Below, piece after piece: positions 26,643 to 34,253 of a stretch of 36,536 nucleotides of DNA. How positions within the stretch are numbered: the stretch's first letter is position 1; every line of letters begins with the position of its first letter. A program made the position numbers and the translations under genes. The stretch is from Bacteroidota bacterium (lineage in GTDB: Bacteria > Bacteroidota > Bacteroidia > B-17B0 > Aurantibacillaceae): contig JADJDM010000028.1 in the NCBI GenBank assembly GCA_016702705.1, positions 1 to 36,536 of the forward strand. Direction: 5' to 3'. The notes under the pieces were generated by a model. It searched no databases, was not told the DNA's origin, and worked only from the letters and a program-made list of their open reading frames with translations.

Positions 26643-27665
26643 ATGATTATAAGAAGCAAAGCACCTTTACGTATTGGTTTAGCCGGTGGCGGAACTGATG
26701 TTTCTCCTTACTCTGATTTGTATGGCGGGGCAATTTTAAATGCAACTATTGATTTATATGCTTATGCTTCACTTGAACCATTAGATAATGGCAAAATAGA
26801 GTTTTGCGTTGATGGAACTGATAAATGCTATACAACTGATAGCGCAAAAGAGCTAGAATTAGTAGATGGTTTCGAATTATTTATTGGTATTTATAATCGT
26901 GTTATAAAACAATTTAATCTCGAGCCTCTATCGTTTAGATTAACTTCTTATGTAGAAGCTCCGCAAGGTTCAGGCTTAGGTACTTCTTCAACAATCGTAG
27001 TTTCATTATTGGGTGCTTTTGTTGAGTGGTTAAAACTTCCATTAGGAAATTATGACATTGCACATTTAGCTTACGAAATTGAACGTGTTGATTTAAACAT
27101 GGCAGGTGGCAAGCAAGATCAATACGCTGCAACTTTTGGCGGATTTAATTTTATGGAGTTCTTAGCAAACGATAGAGTTATTGTAAATCCATTAGCATTA
27201 AAACCAAAAGTATTATTTGAATTAGAATTTAATTTGCTTTTATACTTTACAGCAACACAACGTTTATCAGCACAAATCATAAACGACCAAGTTAAAAATG
27301 TAGAAAGCAAAAACGTTGGTGCAATTGACGCTATGCATCATTTAAAAGAGCAGGCCATTATGATGAAAGAACATTTATTGCGTGGTGATTTAAATAAAAT
27401 AGGTGAGGTATTACATTTTGGTTGGCAAAATAAAAAGCAAATGGCAAAATCTATTTCCAACACATTAATAGATGACATTTACACAGAAGCACTTAAAAAC
27501 GGGGCAACTGGCGGAAAAATATCAGGTGCAGGTGGTGGAGGATTTATGTTTTTTTATTGCCCCGCTGTTACAAAAATTAAAGTGGCAAGGTCGTTAGAGC
27601 AATTTGGAGGTAGAGTACAATCCTTCAAATTTACATCGCAAGGATTAACTACTTGGAGTATTTAA
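26643..27665 (+). CDS. hddA: GHMP kinase, D-glycero-D-manno-heptose 7-phosphate kinase-like
   Basis: A 340-residue GHMP sugar kinase. It starts MIIRSKAPLRIGLAGGGTDV, the HddA-type beginning. The ATP loop is EAPQGSGLGTSSTIVVSLLG, with MAGGKQDQYAATFGGFNFME in the middle and the C-terminal GHMP motif GGKISGAGGGGFMFFYCP. HddA makes heptose 1,7-bisphosphate for GDP-heptose used in surface glycans. The usual partners (gmhA, hddC) are not here, so the sugar is inferred. A possible glycosyltransferase remnant follows. Intact frame. Confidence 0.88.
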   Translation: MIIRSKAPLRIGLAGGGTDVSPYSDLYGGAILNATIDLYAYASLEPLDNGKIEFCVDGTDKCYTTDSAKELELVDGFELFIGIYNRVIKQFNLEPLSFRLTSYVEAPQGSGLGTSSTIVVSLLGAFVEWLKLPLGNYDIAHLAYEIERVDLNMAGGKQDQYAATFGGFNFMEFLANDRVIVNPLALKPKVLFELEFNLLLYFTATQRLSAQIINDQVKNVESKNVGAIDAMHHLKEQAIMMKEHLLRGDLNKIGEVLHFGWQNKKQMAKSISNTLIDDIYTEALKNGATGGKISGAGGGGFMFFYCPAVTKIKVARSLEQFGGRVQSFKFTSQGLTTWSI

Positions 27666-27864
27666 TAAATAGTTATTTATCAATTGCCTCAAAAGGATAT
27701 TTAGTTTTTTAAGTACATCATTTTACTTTTCTTGCTTGTAAAGCTTACAGGAAAATGAGTATGAAGACTAATATTATGTTTTAAAATTGGGATATTTTTA
27801 GAAATTGTTATCTTGGTTTTGTACTTTCTTTTGTGATGTAAACAAACTTATGATTTAAGCGAAA

Positions 27865-27983
27865 TGAATTTGGATTTATTCTCTGCTTATGATTACACTG
27901 CTTTATGCAATAATGCGAATGAAGCAGTAAAAGATTTTACATGGGATAATTATATTGGGAAAGTGATTGGGGTTATTGGCTAA
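27865..27983 (+). pseudogene. Possible glycosyltransferase C-terminal remnant
   Basis: A 39-codon frame ending CNNANEAVKDFTWDNYIGKV-IGVIG. The pattern A-x-x-x-V-x-x-(F/Y)-T-W-(D/E) resembles the last helix of GT4-type glycosyltransferases, and a surface-sugar kinase lies just upstream. Nothing else of such an enzyme is visible in 27666-27864, which is AT-rich and shows no other supported feature. Low confidence. Confidence 0.3.
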
Positions 27984-28010
27984 TAGAAGGATTTTATCGG
28001 GTATAAACAA

Positions 28011-28800
28011 GTTATAGGTAACCAGTTAAATTAATAACGTTGAAAGAAAGTTGGAAAGAGATTACTTAAATATCGACATTGAAAAAAGCATTTCGACCAA
28101 GAGGTTGAATTTTAAAGACAGCTTTTTAAATATTGCAGATTCACTATTGATAATTTTATTTTTTGCAGGCATAGCTGGTATTTTTACAAAGTCTATATTC
28201 AAAGTATTTCAAGACAAGAGTATTCCAATTGATTATACTTATCTCATTCTAAAAATTATTGCAATACTTATATGCTCCTACATTGTATTTCGTAAAATAA
28301 CGGAAAAAAAGTTATTTAAAGTAAAGACCAATTTACCTAAAGAAAAATCTGAGCAAATAATTACGGCTTATTTTACACGGCTTAAATACAAACAATTAGA
28401 TAACTCAGACGATTTGATTAGCTACATTGACAATTCGCCAATTATTGGCTCTTATAATTATTTTATTATTGCATTAGACAATGAAATTTTATTTACTGTA
28501 ATTAAAGACCAACAAAGGCTTCCTCTACCTGCAATAATTACGCTTTGGACGACATATAGCGATTTGAAAAAATTGTTACGCAGAAACTTGCAATAAATAG
28601 GAGTTACTGGCAACCTATAACAACTGGCAATTGTGCAATTCTAACATTTGTGTAAGGGCTTTGGCTAAATTAATGTCTGCTGCGCAGTTATTTAGTTTTG
28701 CCGCCGCTTAAGAAATTTGTATCTTCGTTTGAACATTTGTTGGTATAAAAACTTTACGGATTCGAAAGCCGCACAGCGCAAACAAGCAGCACGTTATAGC
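28011..28800 (+). mobile_element. Candidate cassette-like unit bounded by GTTATAGG and GTTATAGC
   Basis: GTTATAGG (28011-28018) precedes the single ORF at 28051-28596. After the ORF comes CCTATAAC (28614-28621), then about 170 bases of noncoding DNA ending GTTATAGC (28793-28800). The two ends of this noncoding stretch pair imperfectly beyond the boxes (CTGGCAATTGTGC against CTGCTTGTTTGCGC), as in integron attC sites. The boxes match each other but not the attC consensus RYYYAAC/GTTRRRY exactly. No integrase is in the window. Confidence 0.4.
28051..28596 (+). CDS. Two-helix membrane protein of unknown function
   Basis: A 181-residue protein read from TTG 28051 (MERDYLNIDIEKS); no in-frame ATG is better placed. 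Two membrane helices (ADSLLIILFFAGIAGIF and YLILKIIAILICSYIVF) precede a cytoplasmic C-terminal domain of about 100 residues with KEKSEQIITAYFTRLKY, ending WTTYSDLKKLLRRNLQ. No family recognised. It is the only gene in the candidate cassette. Confidence 0.7.
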   Translation: MERDYLNIDIEKSISTKRLNFKDSFLNIADSLLIILFFAGIAGIFTKSIFKVFQDKSIPIDYTYLILKIIAILICSYIVFRKITEKKLFKVKTNLPKEKSEQIITAYFTRLKYKQLDNSDDLISYIDNSPIIGSYNYFIIALDNEILFTVIKDQQRLPLPAIITLWTTYSDLKKLLRRNLQ

Positions 28801-28818
28801 CCCGCTGCCCACAAACCT

Positions 28819-30891
28819 CTACCAATAATCTGATAATTTAATTGTTTGCCCGCATTTACCTTTGGTATTAAACAAATTATTGCTCTTAATGTATTCGGAG
28901 CTGTTTTCATCTACAAGTCTGTACACCCAAACATCATCACAATCAACTTCCATTGTTTTTCCTCTAGCAATATAACTTGTTGCCAATCTAAAGCTAGTAA
29001 AGCCTAGTTTTACAGAGTTTTTGCCTCCTAATTGAGCTTGCGTAAGATCATTTAAAATAAAACAGGTTTTACTTTCTTTACTTTTGGTAGATGATGTGTT
29101 TTTTGTATATGAATTACTATTAGAAGATAATGAATTACCTGTAGGCAAAGGATTGGTCCATGTTTCTTCTCCATATTTATCTATACTACCAAAATAACTT
29201 TTTTGATCAATCCATAATATCACACTTGCCTTTCCTGCTTCTGAAAAATCATATACTTCATGATAATTTCTCGGGGCCAATAAATTGCCATCTGTACCAA
29301 AGAAATTCCACTTTCCATCCTGATCAGCAACTGGGGCAAATCCATTTTTAAAATCACATACTTTTTTGTATTCAACAGAAAGAGAAATGTTTCCTTTCGC
29401 ATCTGCAATTCCAGATAGTTCTCCTTTTTTTAAACGATAATAGGAGATGGAATTCATTTCTTCAATTTTATCATATTCGATAGGAACAACAATTTCTCCT
29501 TTCATATTTATTAAACCATACTTATTGTTTAAACTAACAATTGCAGCCATGTGAAATTCATTCGTTCCTTCAAAGTAGTCAACACTTTCATAAACTGCAT
29601 TAATCACCATTTTCCCTGTTTTATCAATGTAGCCCCACTTACCATCTTTTTTAACAGCTGCAAGTCCATGAGTAAATCTAAAACAGCTCTCATAAATAAA
29701 AGGTATTACCGTTTCATTCTTCTCATTTACCATCCCAACCAAATTGTTTTTCATTACTCCAATAAATTTAGTTTCTGCATAAGGAGATACAGCATTTTCA
29801 TATTCTATCGGAATAATAATAGTTCCAGATGTATCAACATAGCCATATTTACCATCTTTAATTATCCTTATTAATCTAGGACTAGGTTCCGATTTTTTAA
29901 ATATTTTATCAATGTCATTAGTGAAATTTAAGTATCCTCGTGCAGAATCACGTGCAATGGTTTTATCAGTTATAACACCGTTAGGATTAGTATAAGTAAC
30001 AGTTATCTTATCGAAAGCACTAAATCTCTTAGCTCTTTGTGCTGTTAGTGAATTATCTTCTGCGCAGTTTATTGGAATAGTAGCATCTTTCCAATAGCGA
30101 GTGCCAGAATACCTACGCTCAAATTTTTGGTCAGGAATCAATTCAAAAACCATTTCTTTTACATCTTTTCCCGAGCAATCCGAAACATAATACCCTTTAC
30201 CATTTACATTAACAATATTAATATTCTTTTTTTTCTTGATAAACCAATCATCTATTTTGTGAAGTTTTGAAGTGCTATCAATATTTGAAGTTTTTAAAAC
30301 ATAACCGTTATAAAAAGTGGTTGTAACTCCAAGAGTAAAAGGCACGCCAGGAGCAAAAGGAACACCATCAAGCGTAATAGGAGTTAATTCAACTTTACGA
30401 ATTATACCATAGTAGGCAAGGCTAGGAAAAACTTCATGCTTAAAAGTAGTTTTTAAGTGATTTAGAATGATGTCTTTTATTTTATCCGGATTTGTACTCT
30501 TTCCATAACAACATTTAATTTCAATTTTATCTTCATTATAGATTTTTTTAAATTTATATTCTACAATTGTTTTGGGCATAAAATAAAGTCCTCTTGAGTA
30601 TTCAGGGTCATTCTCATCTTCTTTACTAAAATACCTTACAAATGAGGAGTATCGATAATCCTTCTTATACTCTTTACCATCTATTTTAATTGATTTTTAC
30701 ACGTGAATTCTCATCTCGAATTATTTCGATTTTACAAGTTCTGCTAGTTTTAGCAAAGTATTCTTCACCAAAATATTTGTATTCTCCATCTTCCCACTTT
30801 TAATAACTTCCGTTTGATCTTCTTGTGCAGTGGCAGAAAGGAAAGTAAAAGCACAAAAAACCAATAAAATTGATTTAAAAAATCTAGACAT
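28819..30891 (-). CDS. Secreted WG-repeat protein (frameshifted near the N-terminus)
   Basis: The main frame (30579 to 28819, 586 residues) contains tandem WG (KWG/KYG) repeats from about residue 245 to 455, for example KDGKYGYVDTSGTIIIPIEY and KDGKWGYIDKTGKMVINAVY, plus weaker copies. The N-terminus lies upstream in other frames: ATG 30891, signal peptide MSRFFKSILLVFCAFTFLSA, then after a shift near 30800 EDGEYKYFGEEYFAKTSRTC, and after another near 30690 DGKEYKKDYRYSSFVRYFSK into the main frame. Total length is about 690. WG proteins are common secreted Bacteroidota proteins with unclear roles. The C-terminal region (SYIARGKTMEVDCDDVWVYR) matches nothing I know. Confidence 0.8.
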
Positions 30892-30987
30892 AATTTTTTG
30901 TTTATGAAAATAGGTAGTTTATGCCTTCATTACCTTTTATTTTTTAGGAATGGGCATGTTTGCTTTAGGAATGGACATCAGAAGAGT

Positions 30988-30996
30988 GGGGGGGGG
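30988..30996. repeat. Run of nine G upstream of the WG-repeat gene
   Basis: G9 in very AT-rich DNA about 97 bases before ATG 30891 (C9 on the coding strand). It abuts a hairpin, GTAATAGA (30996-31003) / TCTATTAC (31010-31017). Two near-identical copies of TTTAGGAATGGrCAT lie just beside it at about 30944-30980. Confidence 0.7.
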
Positions 30997-31029
30997 TAAT
31001 AGATTTTTTTCTATTACAAAATAAATTCC

Positions 31030-31053
31030 AAAAAAAACCGAATAACTATTCGG
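31030..31053 (-). terminator. Intrinsic terminator overlapping the M48 protease stop
   Basis: On the minus strand: stem CCGAATA / TATTCGG (31038-31053) followed by eight T (A run 31030-31037). The TAG stop of the protease gene lies inside the stem. Confidence 0.75.
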
Positions 31054-31849
31054 ACTTTTTATAATATTTCATCGCCTCAGGCATAAAAGCTTTTAAATCA
31101 TTTATCCTTTTTTCATCGCTTGGATGTGTGCTTAATAATTCAGGTGGTTTTTGTCCGCCGCTTGCCGCGGCCATACGTTCCCAAAAGCCTATTGCAGAGT
31201 TGGGGTCGTAGCCAGCCATTGCAGCAAACACTAATCCCATTTTATCAGCTTCGGTTTCGTGTGTGCGTGAGTATTTTAAAACTCCTAATTGCGAACCAAT
31301 GCCATACGATTGTAAAAATATGTTTTGAGCTTGTTGTGATTTGTTTTGCAATGCAACCGATAAAACTGTCCCACCCATTTGGATTGCCATTTGTTGGCTC
31401 ATACGCTCGTTACCATGACGTGCAACTGCATGTGCAATTTCATGCCCCATAACAATTGCTAAACTTGCCTCATCTTGTGTTACTGGTAAAAGCCCAGTGT
31501 AAACAACAACTTTTCCACCTGGCATACACCAAGCGTTAACAGTAGGTTCGTCCACTGTATTAAATTCCCATTTATAACCTTCAATGCGACTGCTTAATCC
31601 TTTTTCTTTCATAAAGGCTTCAACAGCTGCTTGTATGCGCTTCCCAACTTTTTGAACTAATAATGCATTTTGGTCGGTTGCGGGAAGTACTTTATTTGCT
31701 TTTAAAAATTTGTCATATTCGGTAAAACTCATTCCCATCAATTCTGATTCGGGAATTAAGCTTACTTGTTTACGATTGGTAATAGGTACTTTTTGCACAC
31801 AGGCAACAAATAGTAAAGTAGCTAATCCAATTATCCAATTTTTATTCAT
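31046..31849 (-). CDS. M48 family metalloprotease, lipoprotein
   Basis: A 267-residue Zn-dependent protease with an N-terminal lipoprotein signal (MNKNWIIGLATLLFVACVQK, lipobox FVAC). The catalytic zinc motif is MGHEIAHAVARHGNERMSQQ, and the third ligand is Glu in RTHETEADKMGLVFAAMAGY, followed by STHPSDEKRINDL. It resembles E. coli LoiP/YcaL and the protease part of BepA, which act on misfolded outer-membrane proteins in the periplasm. Own terminator overlapping the stop. Confidence 0.93.
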   Translation of the reverse strand: MNKNWIIGLATLLFVACVQKVPITNRKQVSLIPESELMGMSFTEYDKFLKANKVLPATDQNALLVQKVGKRIQAAVEAFMKEKGLSSRIEGYKWEFNTVDEPTVNAWCMPGGKVVVYTGLLPVTQDEASLAIVMGHEIAHAVARHGNERMSQQMAIQMGGTVLSVALQNKSQQAQNIFLQSYGIGSQLGVLKYSRTHETEADKMGLVFAAMAGYDPNSAIGFWERMAAASGGQKPPELLSTHPSDEKRINDLKAFMPEAMKYYKKSE

Positions 31850-31906
31850 GTGTAAATTTTATTGTTTTGTCAAAAGGGAAGTTCTAGAAATTAGTTTTTT
31901 TTAGGC

Positions 31907-31965
31907 GAGCGAAGTTTAAAAACCGCAGCAGACTTGGGTCTGTGAGGATTTTTAAATTGAAGCTC
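31907..31965. repeat. Long interrupted intergenic palindrome
   Basis: Left arm GAGCGAAGTTTAAAAACC (31907-31924) pairs with right arm GGATTTTTAAATTGAAGCTC (31946-31965), with an inner hairpin CAGAC-TTGG-GTCTG. It sits between the clpS stop and the protease start, both on the minus strand. It resembles dispersed REP-like repeats of Bacteroidota; not a simple terminator. Confidence 0.6.
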
Positions 31966-31997
31966 AACGACAAAAAAACAATTTATAGAATTTTCCA

Positions 31998-32282
31998 TTA
32001 ATTTTCGATTTTTGCAGATAGACCTCTGTCTAATAATGCAGTACACATTGGTTCAAGCGCTTCATATTCTCCGCTTTTTACGGCGCACTTTCCAGTGTAA
32101 TGTACTAATGTTGCACACTGCTCGGCTTGCAATAATTGGTGTTTACAAACATCAACCAATGATTCAATAACATGATCAAAGGTATTTACATCGTCGTTAT
32201 AAAGTAAAAGGGTGTAACCAGCTGTTAGTTTTTCTTCAACCAACACATCCGTTTCTTCCTGATAATTATTTTTGTTAAGCAT
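31998..32282 (-). CDS. clpS: ATP-dependent Clp protease adaptor ClpS
   Basis: About 94 residues from ATG 32282 (MLNKNNYQEETD). ClpS binds ClpA/ClpC and delivers N-end-rule substrates. The signature LLLYNDDVNTFDHVIESLVD and the following HQLLQAEQCATLVHYTGKCA then VKSG are present; the N-terminal Asp-Asn-like pair (NDD) lies in the substrate pocket region. The longer start at 32300 would overlap the promoter element at 32298-32305. Confidence 0.93.
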   Translation of the reverse strand: MLNKNNYQEETDVLVEEKLTAGYTLLLYNDDVNTFDHVIESLVDVCKHQLLQAEQCATLVHYTGKCAVKSGEYEALEPMCTALLDRGLSAKIEN

Positions 32283-32297
32283 TAAAGTAATTTTATA

Positions 32298-32305
32298 CAA
32301 ATTTA
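32298..32305 (-). promoter_or_regulatory. -7 promoter element TAAATTTG for clpS
   Basis: TAnnTTTG match on the minus strand, 16 bases before ATG 32282; decides the start. Confidence 0.6.
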
Positions 32306-32343
32306 CTTCTTATTTAAACAAATTCACCCTCTTTTTAGACGAA

Positions 32344-33282
32344 TCAAGGAATCTTGTAAAATAATTTAGTTAATTGCTTTATTATGTGCTCAAGTATTTC
32401 GTTTACTTGAGTAGGAGCAAAGCTTGTGTATTCTCCATCGTTATTAAACCAAGTTAATTGTCGCTTTGCGTAACGTCTGCTGTTTTGTTTAATAAGGTCA
32501 ACGGCACGTCCTAAATCATATTTCTCATCAAAGTAATCAAATAGCTCTTTGTAACCTACTGTACTTAATGCTTTGTTTGCTCTTGCAGGATACACTTCTT
32601 TGGCTTCTTGTAATAAGCCTTGGCTAATCATTATATCAACTCGTTTGTTAATTCGGTCGTACAATGTTGCCCTATTATCATTTAATAAAATTTTTATTGT
32701 TTCAAATTCCCGTTGTTTTGCGATTCCTTTTCTTTGCTCCGAATATGGTTTTCCTGTACTTAAGCAAACTTCTAAAGCACGTGTTAATCGTGCAGGATTT
32801 TGTTGATCAACAATTCCGAAAAAAGTTGGGTCGAGGCGTTTAACTTCTTCTTGCAACCAAGTAATTCCTTTTTGTTTGTAGCTTTCGTTAATGCTGGTGC
32901 GAAGCCTTTCATCCACAGGTTCAAATTCATCCATGCCTTTGCACACTGCATCAATGTACATTCCTGTGCCACCACACATTATGATTACATTGTTTGTTTT
33001 AAAGTATTTGTTTAAGAAGGAAAGCACTTCTTTCTCATACATTCCTGCATTGTATGGTTCCTTTATAGATTTAAAATCTAAAAAATGATGTTTCACTCCT
33101 TGCATTTCTTCTTCAGAAACTTTTGCTGTACCAATAGAAAGTTCTTTATACACTTGCCTTGAGTCGGCAGAGATAATATCACAATGTAATTGTTTTGCTA
33201 GCTGTATAGAGATTGCAGTTTTTCCAACAGCTGTAGGACCGGCAATAACGATTAAGTACTTTTTGTTTGTGTCGGTAAACAT
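32344..33282 (-). CDS. miaA: tRNA dimethylallyltransferase
   Basis: A 312-residue enzyme that transfers dimethylallyl from DMAPP to A37 of tRNAs reading UNN codons. Visible are P-loop IAGPTAVGKTAISIQLA, ISADSRQVYKELSIGTAKVS, HHFLDF, GGTGMYIDAV, NPARLTRALEV and the end motif TVGYKELFDYF with RRYAKRQLTWF. Full length and in frame. Upstream of its start lies a long palindrome (33320-33438). Confidence 0.97.
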   Translation of the reverse strand: MFTDTNKKYLIVIAGPTAVGKTAISIQLAKQLHCDIISADSRQVYKELSIGTAKVSEEEMQGVKHHFLDFKSIKEPYNAGMYEKEVLSFLNKYFKTNNVIIMCGGTGMYIDAVCKGMDEFEPVDERLRTSINESYKQKGITWLQEEVKRLDPTFFGIVDQQNPARLTRALEVCLSTGKPYSEQRKGIAKQREFETIKILLNDNRATLYDRINKRVDIMISQGLLQEAKEVYPARANKALSTVGYKELFDYFDEKYDLGRAVDLIKQNSRRYAKRQLTWFNNDGEYTSFAPTQVNEILEHIIKQLTKLFYKIP

Positions 33283-33319
33283 GAATTAATAAATGTATAA
33301 AAGAAAAGGTATTTCAGGG

Positions 33320-33438
33320 CTTGCAAAAAAAAATGTTAGATGCTAGGCATTTTCAAAGTCTTGGAAATAGGAGTCCACTGCTGTGGATGACTGTTTTCAA
33401 GGCTGAAAATAACGACGCAGATGACGTTTTCTTGCAAG
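33320..33438. repeat. 119-bp imperfect palindrome, MITE/REP-like or structured RNA
   Basis: Outer arms CTTGCAA (33320-33326) and TTGCAAG (33432-33438); inner arms ATTTTCA (33349-33355) and TGAAAAT (33404-33410) with nearly continuous pairing in between; apex GTCCAC-TGCT-GTGGA(T) around 33373-33388. It fills most of the 162-base gap between miaA and the pRiA4b-like gene. No protein-coding potential is believable in either direction. Confidence 0.65.
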
Positions 33439-33444
33439 AACTAG

Positions 33445-34134
33445 TTAGTAATTGTCTTCACCATGCTCTTCTTCGAAGCCAAACTCACCGCTATCTTCAT
33501 CTTCTGCGCCTTCTTCACCTTCTTCTGCGGTTTCTTCTTCACCTTCTTCACTTTGAGCAAAATCTAAATCACCTTCGTTTAAGCCCATTTCACCTTCATC
33601 GGCATGTTTGTATGCTTCGTTTACCAATTCTTCTTCATCTTCTTCTCCCAATAAATCTGCTCCTAATTTCCCACTTAACGCGGCAAGTATTGGGTCGGCA
33701 GTTGATTCATCAGGAATAATTAAATGTTGTTTATATTGTTTTGGAGCTATTCCAACAGATTTAGTACAAACTGGATAATTTACTTTAGGATTATCAGCAT
33801 CAATTTTTATCAACTCAATTAAGAAAGACCATTGTACCTTTTTATCAAACAAATAAATAAAACGTTGGTAAGGATGATCGATGTAAGCAGCGATTTTGGT
33901 TTTCGCCATTAATTTAACATCTGAATCTAAATCTTCTTCAAGTAAAGTAATTTCTTGGTCTTTTCTCCAATAATCATCACTCTTAAAAAAAGAAGCAGCA
34001 TGTTTATTATCAAACTTAATTGATTCCTGAATACAATTGTGAAAATCTAAAAACGTTTGAGTTGATTTAATTTCAATTACTCTTGTAATTTCTTCATTGT
34101 CTTCAAAAACTACCCTAAATCGATAAATTGCCAT
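33445..34134 (-). CDS. Plasmid pRiA4b ORF-3-like (IS1096 TnpR-type) family protein
   Basis: About 229 residues from ATG 34134 (MAIYRFRVVFEDNEEITRVI). The start and the segment IEIKSTQTFLDFHNCIQESI, then HPYQRFIYLFDKKVQWSFLI, resemble the pRiA4b ORF-3-like domain seen in chromosomal and IS-associated proteins. The last 70 residues are a highly acidic low-complexity tail (EEDEEELVNEAYKHADEGEM onwards). The longer start at 34152 overlaps the promoter element at 34150-34157. Function is unknown; the IS link is only by family name. Confidence 0.75.
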   Translation of the reverse strand: MAIYRFRVVFEDNEEITRVIEIKSTQTFLDFHNCIQESIKFDNKHAASFFKSDDYWRKDQEITLLEEDLDSDVKLMAKTKIAAYIDHPYQRFIYLFDKKVQWSFLIELIKIDADNPKVNYPVCTKSVGIAPKQYKQHLIIPDESTADPILAALSGKLGADLLGEEDEEELVNEAYKHADEGEMGLNEGDLDFAQSEEGEEETAEEGEEGAEDEDSGEFGFEEEHGEDNY

Positions 34135-34149
34135 TTCCTTATTTTTGTG

Positions 34150-34157
34150 CAAAAATA
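34150..34157 (-). promoter_or_regulatory. -7 promoter element TATTTTTG
   Basis: TAnnTTTG match on the minus strand, 16 bases before ATG 34134. Confidence 0.5.
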
Positions 34158-34209
34158 AACAATCTGATTAACTAATTGTAAGGGAGGTAAATTTTGTTGA
34201 AATTTTATA

Positions 34210-34217
34210 TAAATTTG
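34210..34217 (+). promoter_or_regulatory. -7 promoter element TAAATTTG
   Basis: TAnnTTTG match 37 bases before ATG 34254 of the T9SS-cargo gene. Confidence 0.5.
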
Positions 34218-34253
34218 ATAATAAATTAAAACTAACCCATTTAACTCATACAA

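Noticed and set aside
28741..28800. tRNA-like or attL/attR site near the cassette end
   Set aside because: No cloverleaf or CCA end could be formed, and no phage genes are nearby; only the inverted boxes are supported.
29551..29874. Plus-strand ORF of 107 codons inside the WG-repeat gene
   Set aside because: Antisense of WG repeats, Phe/Ile/Asn-rich with no family features.
31120..31452. Plus-strand ORF of 110 codons inside the M48 protease gene
   Set aside because: Antisense of a clear protease including its zinc motif; no independent support.
33321..33719. Plus-strand ORF of 132 codons
   Set aside because: It reads through the palindrome and then the antisense of the acidic tail, giving His/Leu/Arg-rich low-complexity sequence; a shadow.
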